The notes: generated by a model not told the origin, from the letters alone. 64,000 bases of DNA from JAICSD01 sp963836665 (GCA_963836665.1 CAWIKL010000001.1:2790001-2854000), one strand, 5' to 3'. Positions 44,837 through 54,082 are shown, counted from the stretch's first letter. Numbers and translations are program-made.

Positions 44837-46390
44837 ATGCCCACACGCCTGCTCCTGGCGGTTGCCGCCGCGCTCGTTCTCGTCCGGCTGCCGTCGCTGA
44901 CCCAGCCGATCGGCCCGGACCAGGGACTCTACGCCTACGTCGGCGATCGCATCCTGCACGGCGAGCTGGCTTACCGCGACGCGTGGGATCAGAAGCCGCC
45001 GGGAATTCACTACCTCTACGCGGCATTGCGCGCCGTCTCGAGAAACGACGTCATGGTGCCCGCCGCTGAGCTCATGGCCGCCGTCCTTACCGCGGCGCTG
45101 CTGTGGACGATCGGCGCGCGGCTGGATACCGCCGCCAGCGGCGGGCTCGCCGCGATCCTGTTCCTGCTCTTGTCCGATCCCAGTCTCGATCGCTACGGCG
45201 GCGTCCGTATCCGCGCGCAGGCGGAGACGTTCATCGCGCTCGCCGTCACCGCCGCGCTGGCGCTCGTGCTCTCGCGACAGGGACGGAGCCGGATCCGTGT
45301 CCTCGCCGCCGGCCTGCTCATCGGCATCGCCTTCACCCTCAAGTACAACGCGGCGATCTACCTGCTGGTCCTGTTCGCCGCCGCAGCCGCGACCGGCGGC
45401 GTGACCCTGGCGGAAACGACGGTTGTGTGCGCCGGCGCCGCCGTCGTGCCGCTCCTCGTGCTATCGCTGTTCTGGCGCGGCGGCGCGCTCGACGACTTGT
45501 ACCGCTCAACGATCACCTACAACCTGCTCTACTCGAGCGAGACCTACGGTTCGCGGCTCGACCTCCTGCGCTACTTGGCCCGTTTCCCGATCCACCACGC
45601 CACGGTCAGCCCGTTGTGGTTTGTCGGCGGTCTCGGCTGTCTCGTGCTGCTCGCCGCCGGCGTGCGACGGCGAGCGCTGTGGATTCCCCTCGTCTGGGTC
45701 GCGGCGGCCTGCGTGTCGATTGCGATCAACGGCAGCCGCGAACTGCCGCAGTATTTCGTCCAGGCGTCGCCCGCGCTGGCGCTCGCCGCCGCCCTCGGGC
45801 TCGTCGCCGGGCTTCGTCCCGCGCCGCTACCGATCCGGTGGGCCGTCGCGATCGTCATCGCCTACGGATCGTGGCGCGCCGGCAGCGAACCGTTCCCGCG
45901 TAAGCTGGCAGTCAATGTCTGGCACGACACGGAGTATGCGATCGGCCGCGTCGATCGCCGCAGCCACCTGGCCCGTTTCGGGGGGGGCCGCGACGGCGAC
46001 AAGTACTCAGCGCTCGACAACATCGACATCGGCTGGTTCCTGGCGCAGAAGACGCGTCCCGACGAAACTGTCTACGTGTTCGGCTTCTCACCGGGATCCT
46101 ACGCCTACGCCAACCGCCGCAGTGCGTCGCGGTTCTTCTGGAGCCGGCCGGTGATCCTCGACTTCAATCACGAGAATCCCCGCTACGGCGTGGCCGGCCT
46201 GCACGGCGATCTCGAGCGCAGCCGTCCCGCCTACATCGTCCTGCAGCAGCACGACTGGTCGCCCGACGTGGAGGACTCGGCGCCCTTCTTCCTGTCGCAG
46301 CCGGCGCTCGGCGGCTGGCTGCGCGCCAACTATCACGAGATCCATCCGTTTGTCGGCGGCTTCTCGGCGTGGGAGCGCAACGGGCGATGA
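44837..46390 (+). CDS. GT39/PMT_2-like membrane glycosyltransferase
   Basis: GT-C protein of 517 residues. The loop after the first span reads PIGPDQGLYAYVGDRILHGE (Asp28), then AYRDAWDQKPPGIHYLY, both typical of PMT_2-like sugar transferases. About ten hydrophobic segments lie in 5-380, followed by a soluble tail. It starts at ATG 44837, divergent from a polyprenyl-phosphate GT2 that could provide its donor. The stop overlaps the next GT-C gene (ATGA). Confidence 0.8.
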   Translation: MPTRLLLAVAAALVLVRLPSLTQPIGPDQGLYAYVGDRILHGELAYRDAWDQKPPGIHYLYAALRAVSRNDVMVPAAELMAAVLTAALLWTIGARLDTAASGGLAAILFLLLSDPSLDRYGGVRIRAQAETFIALAVTAALALVLSRQGRSRIRVLAAGLLIGIAFTLKYNAAIYLLVLFAAAAATGGVTLAETTVVCAGAAVVPLLVLSLFWRGGALDDLYRSTITYNLLYSSETYGSRLDLLRYLARFPIHHATVSPLWFVGGLGCLVLLAAGVRRRALWIPLVWVAAACVSIAINGSRELPQYFVQASPALALAAALGLVAGLRPAPLPIRWAVAIVIAYGSWRAGSEPFPRKLAVNVWHDTEYAIGRVDRRSHLARFGGGRDGDKYSALDNIDIGWFLAQKTRPDETVYVFGFSPGSYAYANRRSASRFFWSRPVILDFNHENPRYGVAGLHGDLERSRPAYIVLQQHDWSPDVEDSAPFFLSQPALGGWLRANYHEIHPFVGGFSAWERNGR

Positions 46391-48048
46391 GCGACCGCGG
46401 ATTCTGGCGCGCGCTGGCGGCGATCCTCATCCTCGCGGCGATGCTGCGCGCGATCTTCCCGGCCGCCGACCCACCGTGGCGCTCCACCGTCGGCGTCGTC
46501 TGGCACGACGAAGGAGCGTGGACACACAACGCACGCAACAAGGCGCTCTACGGCGCGTGGGTGCAGGACCAGTGGAACCCGGTCTACATCGCGCCGGTGT
46601 TCACCGGCCTCGAATACGCGTCGTTTGCCGCGTTCGGCGTCGGGCTGCGCCAAGCCAGGCTGGTCTCGGAGATTGCGGGCGTGCTGTCGGTGCTGCTACT
46701 GGCACTCGGCATGCGGCGCATCGCCGGCCGCACCGCGGGCGTATACGCGGGAGCGCTGGCGGCGAGCAATTACGTCTACGTCATGTACGGCCGGGCCGCG
46801 ATCATGGAAGGCCTGATGACGGCGTTCATTGTCGCGTCCTGGTACTGTTCGACGCGCGCGCAACACGAGCCGAAGTGGGGGGCGGCGGCGGGCGCGATGG
46901 CGGCGTTGGCGTTCTTCACGAAAGCGGCGGCGGCGTTCTACGTGGGAACCCTGGGGCTGGTGGCGCTGCTGGCATTGAGGCCAGCGGCGGGCGGGCGGGC
47001 CCGTGCCTCTCTCTGGACGCTGGCCGGACTCGCGGCCGCGTTTGCACTGATTGGGGCGCTGTTCGTGCTACCGCACTGGACCGACTACCGCTTCTACAAC
47101 TGGCAGATGTCGGTCACGCGGAAGCCCAGCTACGACCTCGCGTCGTTGCTGCAGCGGGTAACGTGGTTTCCCGTCCTGCACGATACGTTCAGCCGCGCGT
47201 GGCCGCAGCTGCTGTTGACGCTGCTCGGCGCGTGGCAGATCGCCGCGCGGTGGCGCCAAGCCACGGAGCCCGACCGGCTGCTGGTCTTGTGGGTCGCCGT
47301 CGGGTCACTCGAGCTGCTGGTGCACGACGTCGGCAACGAGCGCCGATTCGTCTTCCTGCTGCCGGCCCTGGCCGCGTTCACCGCGCTGGCGCTGACACGG
47401 CGGTCCTTCGAATTCCGCAGACCCGCGACCGTCCTCGGCTGGCTCGCTGTCCCGCTCGTGTTCTACTCCTGCTATGTCGCCGCCGCACCGCTGACGCGGC
47501 TGCTGTTCCTCGGGGCCGTCCACGACCACGTGCTGAGCGGCACGGTGCGACTGGCAGCCGCCGCCGCCATGCTCGGTGGGTCGCTGACGATGTTCCAGCT
47601 GCGTCGGAGCGAGGCCGTCTCGCTCTTCATCCGGCCGCCTGGCGCGATAGCCGCGTTGGCGCTGTTGTTGTGCTGGGACGTCGCCCAATTCGGTGACTGG
47701 GCTCGCTGGCGCAGCTACAAGAATTACCAGGCGATGCTGGCGCTCGGCACCGCGGTCCCTCCCGGCACATTGATCCAGGGCAAGCTGGCCAATGGCCTGG
47801 CGCTCGAAAACCGTATCCGGCCGATCTTCATCGGGCACGAGTTCGGCAATTACGCCGACCGGAAGGAGCGCGATGATGTGCGATATATTTTGACCTACAC
47901 CAGTCCCCGGCTTGGCTACGAAGGGTCGCAGATCAAGGACGTGCTCGACGCTTCCCCGGGCTGGCGCATCATCATGAATTTCGACGTGGCGGAATCGCCC
48001 TCGGGCCATGACACGGCTGCCCTGATCGAAAAGCGTGCGCGAGATTGA
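46387..48048 (+). CDS. GT39-like membrane glycosyltransferase
   Basis: GT-C protein of 553 residues with the first-loop acidic motif VWHDEGAWTHNARNKALYG (Asp41, Glu42) and about eleven hydrophobic segments. The C-terminal 110 residues are soluble. An in-frame GTG 18 bp upstream is less likely than ATG 46387, which forms the ATGA overlap with the preceding gene. It overlaps the following methyltransferase by 14 bp. The acceptor and sugar are unknown. Confidence 0.78.
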   Translation: MSDRGFWRALAAILILAAMLRAIFPAADPPWRSTVGVVWHDEGAWTHNARNKALYGAWVQDQWNPVYIAPVFTGLEYASFAAFGVGLRQARLVSEIAGVLSVLLLALGMRRIAGRTAGVYAGALAASNYVYVMYGRAAIMEGLMTAFIVASWYCSTRAQHEPKWGAAAGAMAALAFFTKAAAAFYVGTLGLVALLALRPAAGGRARASLWTLAGLAAAFALIGALFVLPHWTDYRFYNWQMSVTRKPSYDLASLLQRVTWFPVLHDTFSRAWPQLLLTLLGAWQIAARWRQATEPDRLLVLWVAVGSLELLVHDVGNERRFVFLLPALAAFTALALTRRSFEFRRPATVLGWLAVPLVFYSCYVAAAPLTRLLFLGAVHDHVLSGTVRLAAAAAMLGGSLTMFQLRRSEAVSLFIRPPGAIAALALLLCWDVAQFGDWARWRSYKNYQAMLALGTAVPPGTLIQGKLANGLALENRIRPIFIGHEFGNYADRKERDDVRYILTYTSPRLGYEGSQIKDVLDASPGWRIIMNFDVAESPSGHDTAALIEKRARD

Positions 48049-48871
48049 CGAGCGCGCCATCAAGGCGCACGCTGACCAGCGATTCCGTTCCGAGTACGAC
48101 TACGCGCTGTTCGAGTACTACCGCAGCGCCAAGGTCATCGCGTTTCTGGAGCGGGCCGCGGTAGCGGTGGGCGGGCGCGTGCTCGACGCCGGCTGCGGCG
48201 GCGGCGGCATGCCGCTGTCGCTGGCCGAGGACGCTCGCCAGGTGGTCGGCATCGATCCGATCAACCGCTTCGGTGACGCCGGGGTCCGCCTGGCGCGCGA
48301 GCGGTCGCTCGGCAACCTGCACTTCGCGCTCGCCGACGGCATGGCACTGCCGTTCGCGACCGGAGTCTTCGATCTCGTGCTGTCACACGCTGTCATCGAA
48401 CATGTCGCCGACGCGCGGCTCTACCTGCGCGAGTGCGCCCGCGTGCTGGCACCGCGCGGACGCGTCTACCTGTCCACGGCGCCGTACCTCTCCTTTGCCG
48501 GCGCGCACCTGCCGCGATTGAAGGTAGCGCTGCCGCTGCACCTGATCGTCGGGCGGCGCGCCGCCTTCGCCACCTTCGTGTTCCTGGCCCGCCATGCGGC
48601 GTGGCTGTTGAAGGAACCGGCCAACGAGAACTCGTTCATCAAGCTGGCGCGGCGCGGCGAGATCAAGCACGACGACTTGCTCGAGAAGGTCACCGTCTCG
48701 AACCTGCGTGCGCAGATCGCCGCCGCCGGGCTGGCCATCGTCCGCGAGGAACTGCACGTCACCGCCACGGTGCGCCGGCTGCCCGCCCCGATCGCCAGCG
48801 CGGTGCGCGAGGACGGCCTCGTCCGCGACGTCTTCATCAGCAACATGGAGTACGTGCTCGCGCATGCCTAA
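48035..48871 (+). CDS. Class I SAM-dependent methyltransferase
   Basis: Protein of 278 residues starting at GTG 48035. Motif I is VLDAGCGGGGMPLSL (about 49-63), followed by VVGIDPINRF, DGMALPFATGVFDLV and SHAVIEHV, the Methyltransf_11 pattern. A C-terminal region of about 110 residues has a hydrophobic patch (LIVGRRAAFATFVFLARHAAW is its core) that may touch the membrane. It overlaps both neighbours, so it belongs to the GT-C/GNAT unit. Confidence 0.84.
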   Translation: MREIDERAIKAHADQRFRSEYDYALFEYYRSAKVIAFLERAAVAVGGRVLDAGCGGGGMPLSLAEDARQVVGIDPINRFGDAGVRLARERSLGNLHFALADGMALPFATGVFDLVLSHAVIEHVADARLYLRECARVLAPRGRVYLSTAPYLSFAGAHLPRLKVALPLHLIVGRRAAFATFVFLARHAAWLLKEPANENSFIKLARRGEIKHDDLLEKVTVSNLRAQIAAAGLAIVREELHVTATVRRLPAPIASAVREDGLVRDVFISNMEYVLAHA

Positions 48872-49913
48872 ACCCGACGTCGACCGCTATCGTCCCGACG
48901 ATCGCCGCGCCGTCGAAGCGCTGTATCGCCGAGTCTTCGGCAGCGACGCGGCCGAGGCGAGCCGCCTGCGCTGGGAATGGCAGTACCGCCGCAACCCGAA
49001 CAATCCGCGCGGCGAGCCGGAGATCTGGGTCGCGCGCGAAGGCCCCGCGATCGTCGGCCAGTACGCGACGATGCCGGTACGGCTCTCGATCAAGGGCCGC
49101 GAGGTCACTGGATCATGGGGCATGGACGTGATGGTCGCGCCCGAGCGCCAGCGCCGCGGCATGGGCGAGGTGCTGTTCACGACCTGGGACCGCAACGTCG
49201 GCGCCTCGCTCGGGCTGGGGCTCTCCGACGCCTCGTACCGGCTGTTTCAGAAGCTGCACTGGCCCGATCTCGGTCCGATTCCCTGCTTCGTCAAGCCGCT
49301 GTCGCGCCGCGCCTTCCGCAACCCGCGCTGGCCGATGCCGATCAACCGCCTGGTTTCGGCGCTGACCTGGCCGTTGGTCATGATCATCGCGCGGGCCCGG
49401 CCGTTGCGCGCTGAGGTCCGGCTCGTGCAGCGCTTCGACGATAGCTTCACGCTGTTATGGGAGCGCCTCGCGCCGAAATTCGATTTCGCCGTCCGCCGCG
49501 ACGCCGCTTACCTGAACTGGAAGTACACCAATGCGCCGCATGTCCGCTACGCCATCGCCGCGCTGGTCCGCGAAGGAACGACCGCCGGCTACGCCATCTA
49601 CCGCCACCTCTTCGAGCCGCGCGGACGTGTCACCCTGCTCGTCGACCTGTTCGCAGACCCCGACGACGAGGCCGGAATCGCCACGCTGCTGCACTGGATC
49701 GATCGCGAGGCGCGCCAAGCCGACTCCGACAAGATCCGCGCCTTCGCGCTGCACGCAGCTTACCGTAAGGCGCTCAAGCGCGCCGGTTACTTCCAGGTCA
49801 AATCGACGATGGAGTTCGTCGCGAAGATCAATGAGGTCGATGTGGCGGCAGCGTTCTACCAGAACACCGAGCGCTGGCACGTCACCCTCGGCGACTCGGA
49901 CCAGGACCGATAG
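48864..49913 (+). CDS. GNAT-family N-acetyltransferase
   Basis: Protein of 349 residues from ATG 48864. The N-terminal half has the acetyl-CoA-binding motif RQRRGMGEVLF (about 95-105) after the strand GMDVMVAPE. The C-terminal half shows a second, weaker GNAT-like region (VTLLVDLFADPDDEAGIATL), so the protein may be a tandem GNAT. In this setting acylation of an amino sugar is plausible, especially since a sugar aminotransferase is present at 25347. It overlaps the methyltransferase by 8 bp. Confidence 0.78.
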   Translation: MPKPDVDRYRPDDRRAVEALYRRVFGSDAAEASRLRWEWQYRRNPNNPRGEPEIWVAREGPAIVGQYATMPVRLSIKGREVTGSWGMDVMVAPERQRRGMGEVLFTTWDRNVGASLGLGLSDASYRLFQKLHWPDLGPIPCFVKPLSRRAFRNPRWPMPINRLVSALTWPLVMIIARARPLRAEVRLVQRFDDSFTLLWERLAPKFDFAVRRDAAYLNWKYTNAPHVRYAIAALVREGTTAGYAIYRHLFEPRGRVTLLVDLFADPDDEAGIATLLHWIDREARQADSDKIRAFALHAAYRKALKRAGYFQVKSTMEFVAKINEVDVAAAFYQNTERWHVTLGDSDQDR

Positions 49914-49990
49914 CCGGCCGACCAACGACGGCCTGAATGCCCAAAATGCCATGTCAGTGAAACGAGCGAGCGCAGCGAAGCGAGCCAAGC

Positions 49991-50062
49991 GAACGGAGCG
50001 CGCCGGCGCAGCGGCGCGCGACAGAGCGTGTAGGGGAGTGCGAGGGGCGACGCCCCTCGGAT
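49991..50062 (+). repeat. 72-nt intergenic element with terminal hairpin, copy 2
   Basis: Gapless match to 19401-19472. It ends in a perfect 8-bp stem, CGAGGGGC-GAC-GCCCCTCG (50041-50059), followed by GGAT and, 10 bases after the stem, the GTG of the deacetylase. Where copy 1 has a G-T pair in the stem, this copy has C-G, and the loop also differs. The rest of gap 49914-50069 is filled with GCGAGCGCAGCGAAGCGAGC-like repetitive bases and no gene. Confidence 0.7.
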
Positions 50063-50069
50063 AAAACTA

Positions 50070-51026
50070 GTGCATCTACTCGTCGGAATCGATACGGAAG
50101 GCGACAACCAGTGGGATGCCGCGGCACGGGCGGATCAGCGCTTCGAGAACATCTACGCCCTGCCGCGCCTGCACGCGCTGTTCGCTCGGCACGGCGTGCG
50201 CCCGACCTACGTCATCACCTATCCGGTCGCCGCCGACGCGCGGTCGGCCGACGTGCTGCGTGGGCTGCAGGCCGCTGGAGATTGCGAGATCGGGGCGCAT
50301 CATCACGCCTGGGAGACGCCGCCGTGCAGCGACGCAGACGTGCGCCGGCATCCCTACGCCTCGAACCTGCCCTTGCCGCAGTTTGAGGACCAACTGGCGC
50401 ACCTGACCGATGCGATCGAGGCGTCGATCGGACGCCGACCGGTCTCGTACCGCTCCGGCCGTTTTGGCTTCGCCGCGGCGCACGTGGCGGCGCTCGAACG
50501 GCTCGGCTACCTTGTCGAATCGAGTGTCGCTCCCCTGTTCTACGAGGCGCACAAGCACGGTCCCGATTTCGTTGAGGCTCCGCTGACCCCGTACTTTCTC
50601 GCCTACGACAGCGCGACGCGGCCCGGCACCAGCAACCTCCTCGAAGTGCCGTGTTCGGCCGCGCTCAACCGCCGCCTGCCGCGGCGGCTGCAGTACCTCT
50701 ATGCGCGTGCGCCGTACCCGTACACGACCAAGCGCGTGCTGCGCAAGCTCGGCGTCGCCCGCGTCCGCTGGCTGCGCCCCTCCTATTCGTCGCTCGACGA
50801 CATGAATTCGCTCGCCGCCGACCTCGCCGCGGCCAACGAGCCGGTGCTCAACCTGCTCTTTCACTCGAGCGAGGCGATCGTCGGCGGCAGCCCGTACAAC
50901 CGGACCGACGCGGAACTCTCGGCCTTCTGCGATCGCCTCGAGCGCTTCTTCGAGTACGCGATCGGCGCGCTGAAGGCGGTGCCGGCGACCTTTGCCGAGT
51001 TCCGCCGCGCTTACACGTGCGGATAA
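50070..51026 (+). CDS. Polysaccharide deacetylase-family protein (NodB fold)
   Basis: Protein of 318 residues starting at GTG 50070. Motif 1 is LLVGIDTEGDN (Asp8), motif 2 EIGAHHHAWETPP (histidines for the metal), motif 3 SYRSGRFGF, in the order of the carbohydrate esterase 4 fold. It has no signal peptide, so it may act on a cytoplasmic or lipid-linked intermediate. It overlaps the next GT4 by 10 bp. A conserved hairpin element lies directly upstream of its start. Confidence 0.85.
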   Translation: MHLLVGIDTEGDNQWDAAARADQRFENIYALPRLHALFARHGVRPTYVITYPVAADARSADVLRGLQAAGDCEIGAHHHAWETPPCSDADVRRHPYASNLPLPQFEDQLAHLTDAIEASIGRRPVSYRSGRFGFAAAHVAALERLGYLVESSVAPLFYEAHKHGPDFVEAPLTPYFLAYDSATRPGTSNLLEVPCSAALNRRLPRRLQYLYARAPYPYTTKRVLRKLGVARVRWLRPSYSSLDDMNSLAADLAAANEPVLNLLFHSSEAIVGGSPYNRTDAELSAFCDRLERFFEYAIGALKAVPATFAEFRRAYTCG

Positions 51027-52171
51027 TCCACGTCACGCCACACCTGCCGCCGGACCAGGCCGCCAACGCGCTGCTGCCGTTCCAGCTCGGCGAGTGGGCG
51101 CGCGCGCGGGGCGACGAGGTCACCTTCATCGCGCATCCCCCCGCGCAGGCGCAGGGTCCCGCACCCCACTACGACGGCATCGTCACCGTGGCGCGGACCA
51201 GGCGCGGCGTAATGCAACGCATGCTGCGGACCGGGTCGATCGCCGGCGCGTGGCGTATTCGCCAGGTCGCCGCTCCGTTCATCCGTGCCGCCGACGTCGT
51301 CCACATTCACAGCAATGGTCTTCTGCCGGAGGTAGCGGCCGGGCTGGCCTCGAGCCTCGGCCGGCCGACGGTGCTGACCTTGTACGGAACGGAGATCTGG
51401 CACTACCGCGCCAAGCGGCTTCGGCCTGATCTCTTCACGCGCGCCTACCGCGGCGCCTCGGCGGTCACGTTCTACAGCGGAGGGCTGCTCGAGCGGGCGC
51501 GCGAACTGGGGCTCGACCGACCCGGGCTGCGCGTAATCTACCCACCCGTCGCCCCCTCGTTTCATCGCCACGATGCCGAGGCGCAGCGCCGCGAGCGGGC
51601 CGCGCTCGGGATCACCGCGCAGCATCTCCTCGTCAACGTGAAGCGGTTGCACCCGCTCGCCGGCCAGCGATACCTGCTCGAGGCGCTGCCGGTGGTACTG
51701 CGCGAGCATCCCGATACCCACCTCGTCGTCTGCGGCGCCGGCGTGCTGCTCGACTCCCTCCAGGCTGTGGCACGATCGGCTGGGGTGGAGCGGAACGTGA
51801 CGTTCGCGGGCATGGTCGACAACGCGCTGGTCGCGCGCTACTGCGCGGCGGCGGATCTGTTCGTCCTGCCGTCGCTGCTCGAAGCGCTGCCGACCGTGGC
51901 GGTCGAAGCGCTCGCCTCGGGGACGCCGGTCGTTTCGGCGGACAACCCCGGCGGCGTCGAATTGCACGGCGTGTTCGGTGCCGACGTGCAGGTCGTGGCG
52001 CGCGAGGATGCCGCGGCGTTGGCCGCCGCGATCATCGTGCGGCTGCGCACTCCGGCGCGCACGCAGCCGTTGACGCAGGCGACGATCGAGCAGCGCTTCC
52101 GCGCCGACGCGGTGGCAGGCCAGTATTGGGACGTCTACGCCGGCGTGATGCGCGGAGCGCGCCCCGCGTGA
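51017..52171 (+). CDS. GT4-family glycosyltransferase
   Basis: GT-B transferase of 384 residues from GTG 51017 (RIIHVTPHLPPDQAANALLP). It shows VVHIHSNGLLPEVA, LTLYGTEIW, VIYPPVAPSFHR, the second-domain region LLVNVKRLHPLAGQRYLLEAL and the donor-site FVLPSLLEALPTVAVEALAS, in which the family E-x7-E lies. It sits between the deacetylase and a GT-C protein with overlaps at both ends, so the three probably work on the same glycan. Confidence 0.87.
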   Translation: MRIIHVTPHLPPDQAANALLPFQLGEWARARGDEVTFIAHPPAQAQGPAPHYDGIVTVARTRRGVMQRMLRTGSIAGAWRIRQVAAPFIRAADVVHIHSNGLLPEVAAGLASSLGRPTVLTLYGTEIWHYRAKRLRPDLFTRAYRGASAVTFYSGGLLERARELGLDRPGLRVIYPPVAPSFHRHDAEAQRRERAALGITAQHLLVNVKRLHPLAGQRYLLEALPVVLREHPDTHLVVCGAGVLLDSLQAVARSAGVERNVTFAGMVDNALVARYCAAADLFVLPSLLEALPTVAVEALASGTPVVSADNPGGVELHGVFGADVQVVAREDAAALAAAIIVRLRTPARTQPLTQATIEQRFRADAVAGQYWDVYAGVMRGARPA

Positions 52172-54078
52172 TCGTCAACTCGATCGGCCGTGCCGCCGCG
52201 ACCGCCCTCCTCGGCGCGCTCGTCGGCGCGGCCTGGGCGGCCATCCTCTACGCCTGGCACCCGGCATTCGTCATCGAGTTCGACCGCGACTTTCCGCGTA
52301 ACGTCTCCGGTATTTACGGACCGGAGCGCGAGGCCGCGTCGGGACTCACCTTCGCGTGGACGAGCAACGATGCGGTGGTGCGGCTACCGGGACTGGACCG
52401 CCGCGTCGAGTGGACGCTGACGCTGCGCGTCCGTGGCGGGCGCGTGCCGCCGGCGACAAACCCGGTCGTGACGGTGCTGGTCGACGGCGCCGCGGTCGCG
52501 ACGCGCGCGAGCGGCGCCGACTTCGCGGAGATCGCGGTCACGATTCCGCGCCGCCCGGAGCGCCGCGGCCTGACTGTTGGGCTGCTGACTTCATCGGCAT
52601 TCGTGCCCGGCCCTGGCGATCCGCGGCGACTGGGGGTCATGCTCGATCGGCTGTCGCTCGTGCCGGCCGGCGTCGTGTTGGTGCCGCGGCCGGCACTCGG
52701 CGCCGCGGCGCTATCGGCGGGTGCGATGGGCGCGGCGATCGCCTTGCTCGGGGTCACGCCAGGATCGGCGATTGTTGGCGCGGTCGTGCTCGGCGCGGCC
52801 GACGCCGCCGTAGTCGCGCGCGGTTTCGGTCCCTTTACCGATTACCCGGCGCTCGTCGTGCGCCTGGCCTCGATGATCGCGCTGTGCACGATCGCGCTCT
52901 CGGTTGTTGCACAGGCGGCGCGCGGCCAGCCGCTGCGCAACACAGCGAGATTCGCCGCCGCGTTTTCCGCGGCGGCTCTCTTCCTGAAACTGCTGGTGCT
53001 GCTCCATCCCGACATGGGTGTGGGCGACACGATGTTCCACGCCCACAAGTTCCAGGGCGTGCTGGCCGGCAACCTTTACTTCACGTCGATCGCGCCTGGA
53101 GGCTACTCCTTTCCGTATCCGCCAGGACTCTACGTGTTCGCGTCGCTCTTTGCCGGCCTGGTGCGCCGCGGTGCCGGCGACATGGCGCTGCTGCGGATCA
53201 TCTGCGCCGCCGCCGACGCTGCCGCGGCTCTCCTGATCTATCCGCTCGTCGTGCGCAACTGGGGCGACCGTCTCGGCGCAGCGATGGCGGTGGCGATTTA
53301 TCACCTGATGCCGCTCAGTTTCGGCGTGCTGGTAACGGGCAACATGAGCAACTCGTTCGCGCAGTCCGCATCGGTTGCAGCGCTTGCCGTCATCGGGTGG
53401 CCGGCGTTCGATCGCGCGCGCTGGCGCGCCGCCGGACTGCTCCTCGCTGCGTTGCTCGTCGCGTTTCTCTCGCACACGGGCACGCTCGCCACGCTGTTCG
53501 CAGCGACGGTGTGTATCGCCGTGCTCTTCGTCGTGCGCGGCAACAGTAGCCTGCGTCGAACCGGCATCACGATCGCGCTGGTTACGGTCGTAGCGGGAAT
53601 CGTCGCGGTCGTCGCCTATTACGCGCACTTCGTGCCCACCTACCGGACCGAGTTCGCGCGGATCGGGTACGAGACGGCGACTGCCGCGCGCGACGCCGGC
53701 GGACGGACGATCGGCGATCGGCTGCGCTCGGTGCCGTATGCACTTGGCATCTACATCGGTGCACCGGTCCTGCTGTTTGCGTGCTTCGGCGCCCTCGACA
53801 TGGGGCTGCGAAGGAACGCCGATCGGCTGGTCCTCGCGCTGGGCGGCTGGATGCTGGCGTGCGTCGTGTTCCTGATCATCGGCGTGCTCACGCCGGTGGA
53901 CATGCGCTATTACCTGGCGGCGTTGCCGGGGGTCGCGATCGCGGCCGGCTATGGCGCGGCATGGGCGTGGAGCGACGGCTGGCCGACACACCGCGCCCTG
54001 TGGCGTTTGACGGCGGCGCTCTTTCTGGCCGGGACGATATCGACTGGGTTCCATGCGTGGTGGAACGCACTAGGATGA
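52168..54078 (+). CDS. GT-C-like membrane protein with an N-terminal beta-rich domain
   Basis: Protein of 636 residues from GTG 52168. A first span (about 5-28) is followed by a soluble, strand-rich domain (about 30-170) that ends GDPRRLGVMLDRLSL, the motif also found at the C-terminus of the protein at 28962-31448. Ten or more spans follow, with a loop GVGDTMFHAHKFQGVLAGN that fits the acidic GT-C loop. It is probably a lipid-linked sugar transferase. It overlaps the preceding GT4 (GTGA). Confidence 0.68.
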   Translation: MIVNSIGRAAATALLGALVGAAWAAILYAWHPAFVIEFDRDFPRNVSGIYGPEREAASGLTFAWTSNDAVVRLPGLDRRVEWTLTLRVRGGRVPPATNPVVTVLVDGAAVATRASGADFAEIAVTIPRRPERRGLTVGLLTSSAFVPGPGDPRRLGVMLDRLSLVPAGVVLVPRPALGAAALSAGAMGAAIALLGVTPGSAIVGAVVLGAADAAVVARGFGPFTDYPALVVRLASMIALCTIALSVVAQAARGQPLRNTARFAAAFSAAALFLKLLVLLHPDMGVGDTMFHAHKFQGVLAGNLYFTSIAPGGYSFPYPPGLYVFASLFAGLVRRGAGDMALLRIICAAADAAAALLIYPLVVRNWGDRLGAAMAVAIYHLMPLSFGVLVTGNMSNSFAQSASVAALAVIGWPAFDRARWRAAGLLLAALLVAFLSHTGTLATLFAATVCIAVLFVVRGNSSLRRTGITIALVTVVAGIVAVVAYYAHFVPTYRTEFARIGYETATAARDAGGRTIGDRLRSVPYALGIYIGAPVLLFACFGALDMGLRRNADRLVLALGGWMLACVVFLIIGVLTPVDMRYYLAALPGVAIAAGYGAAWAWSDGWPTHRALWRLTAALFLAGTISTGFHAWWNALG

Positions 54079-54082
54079 AGGC

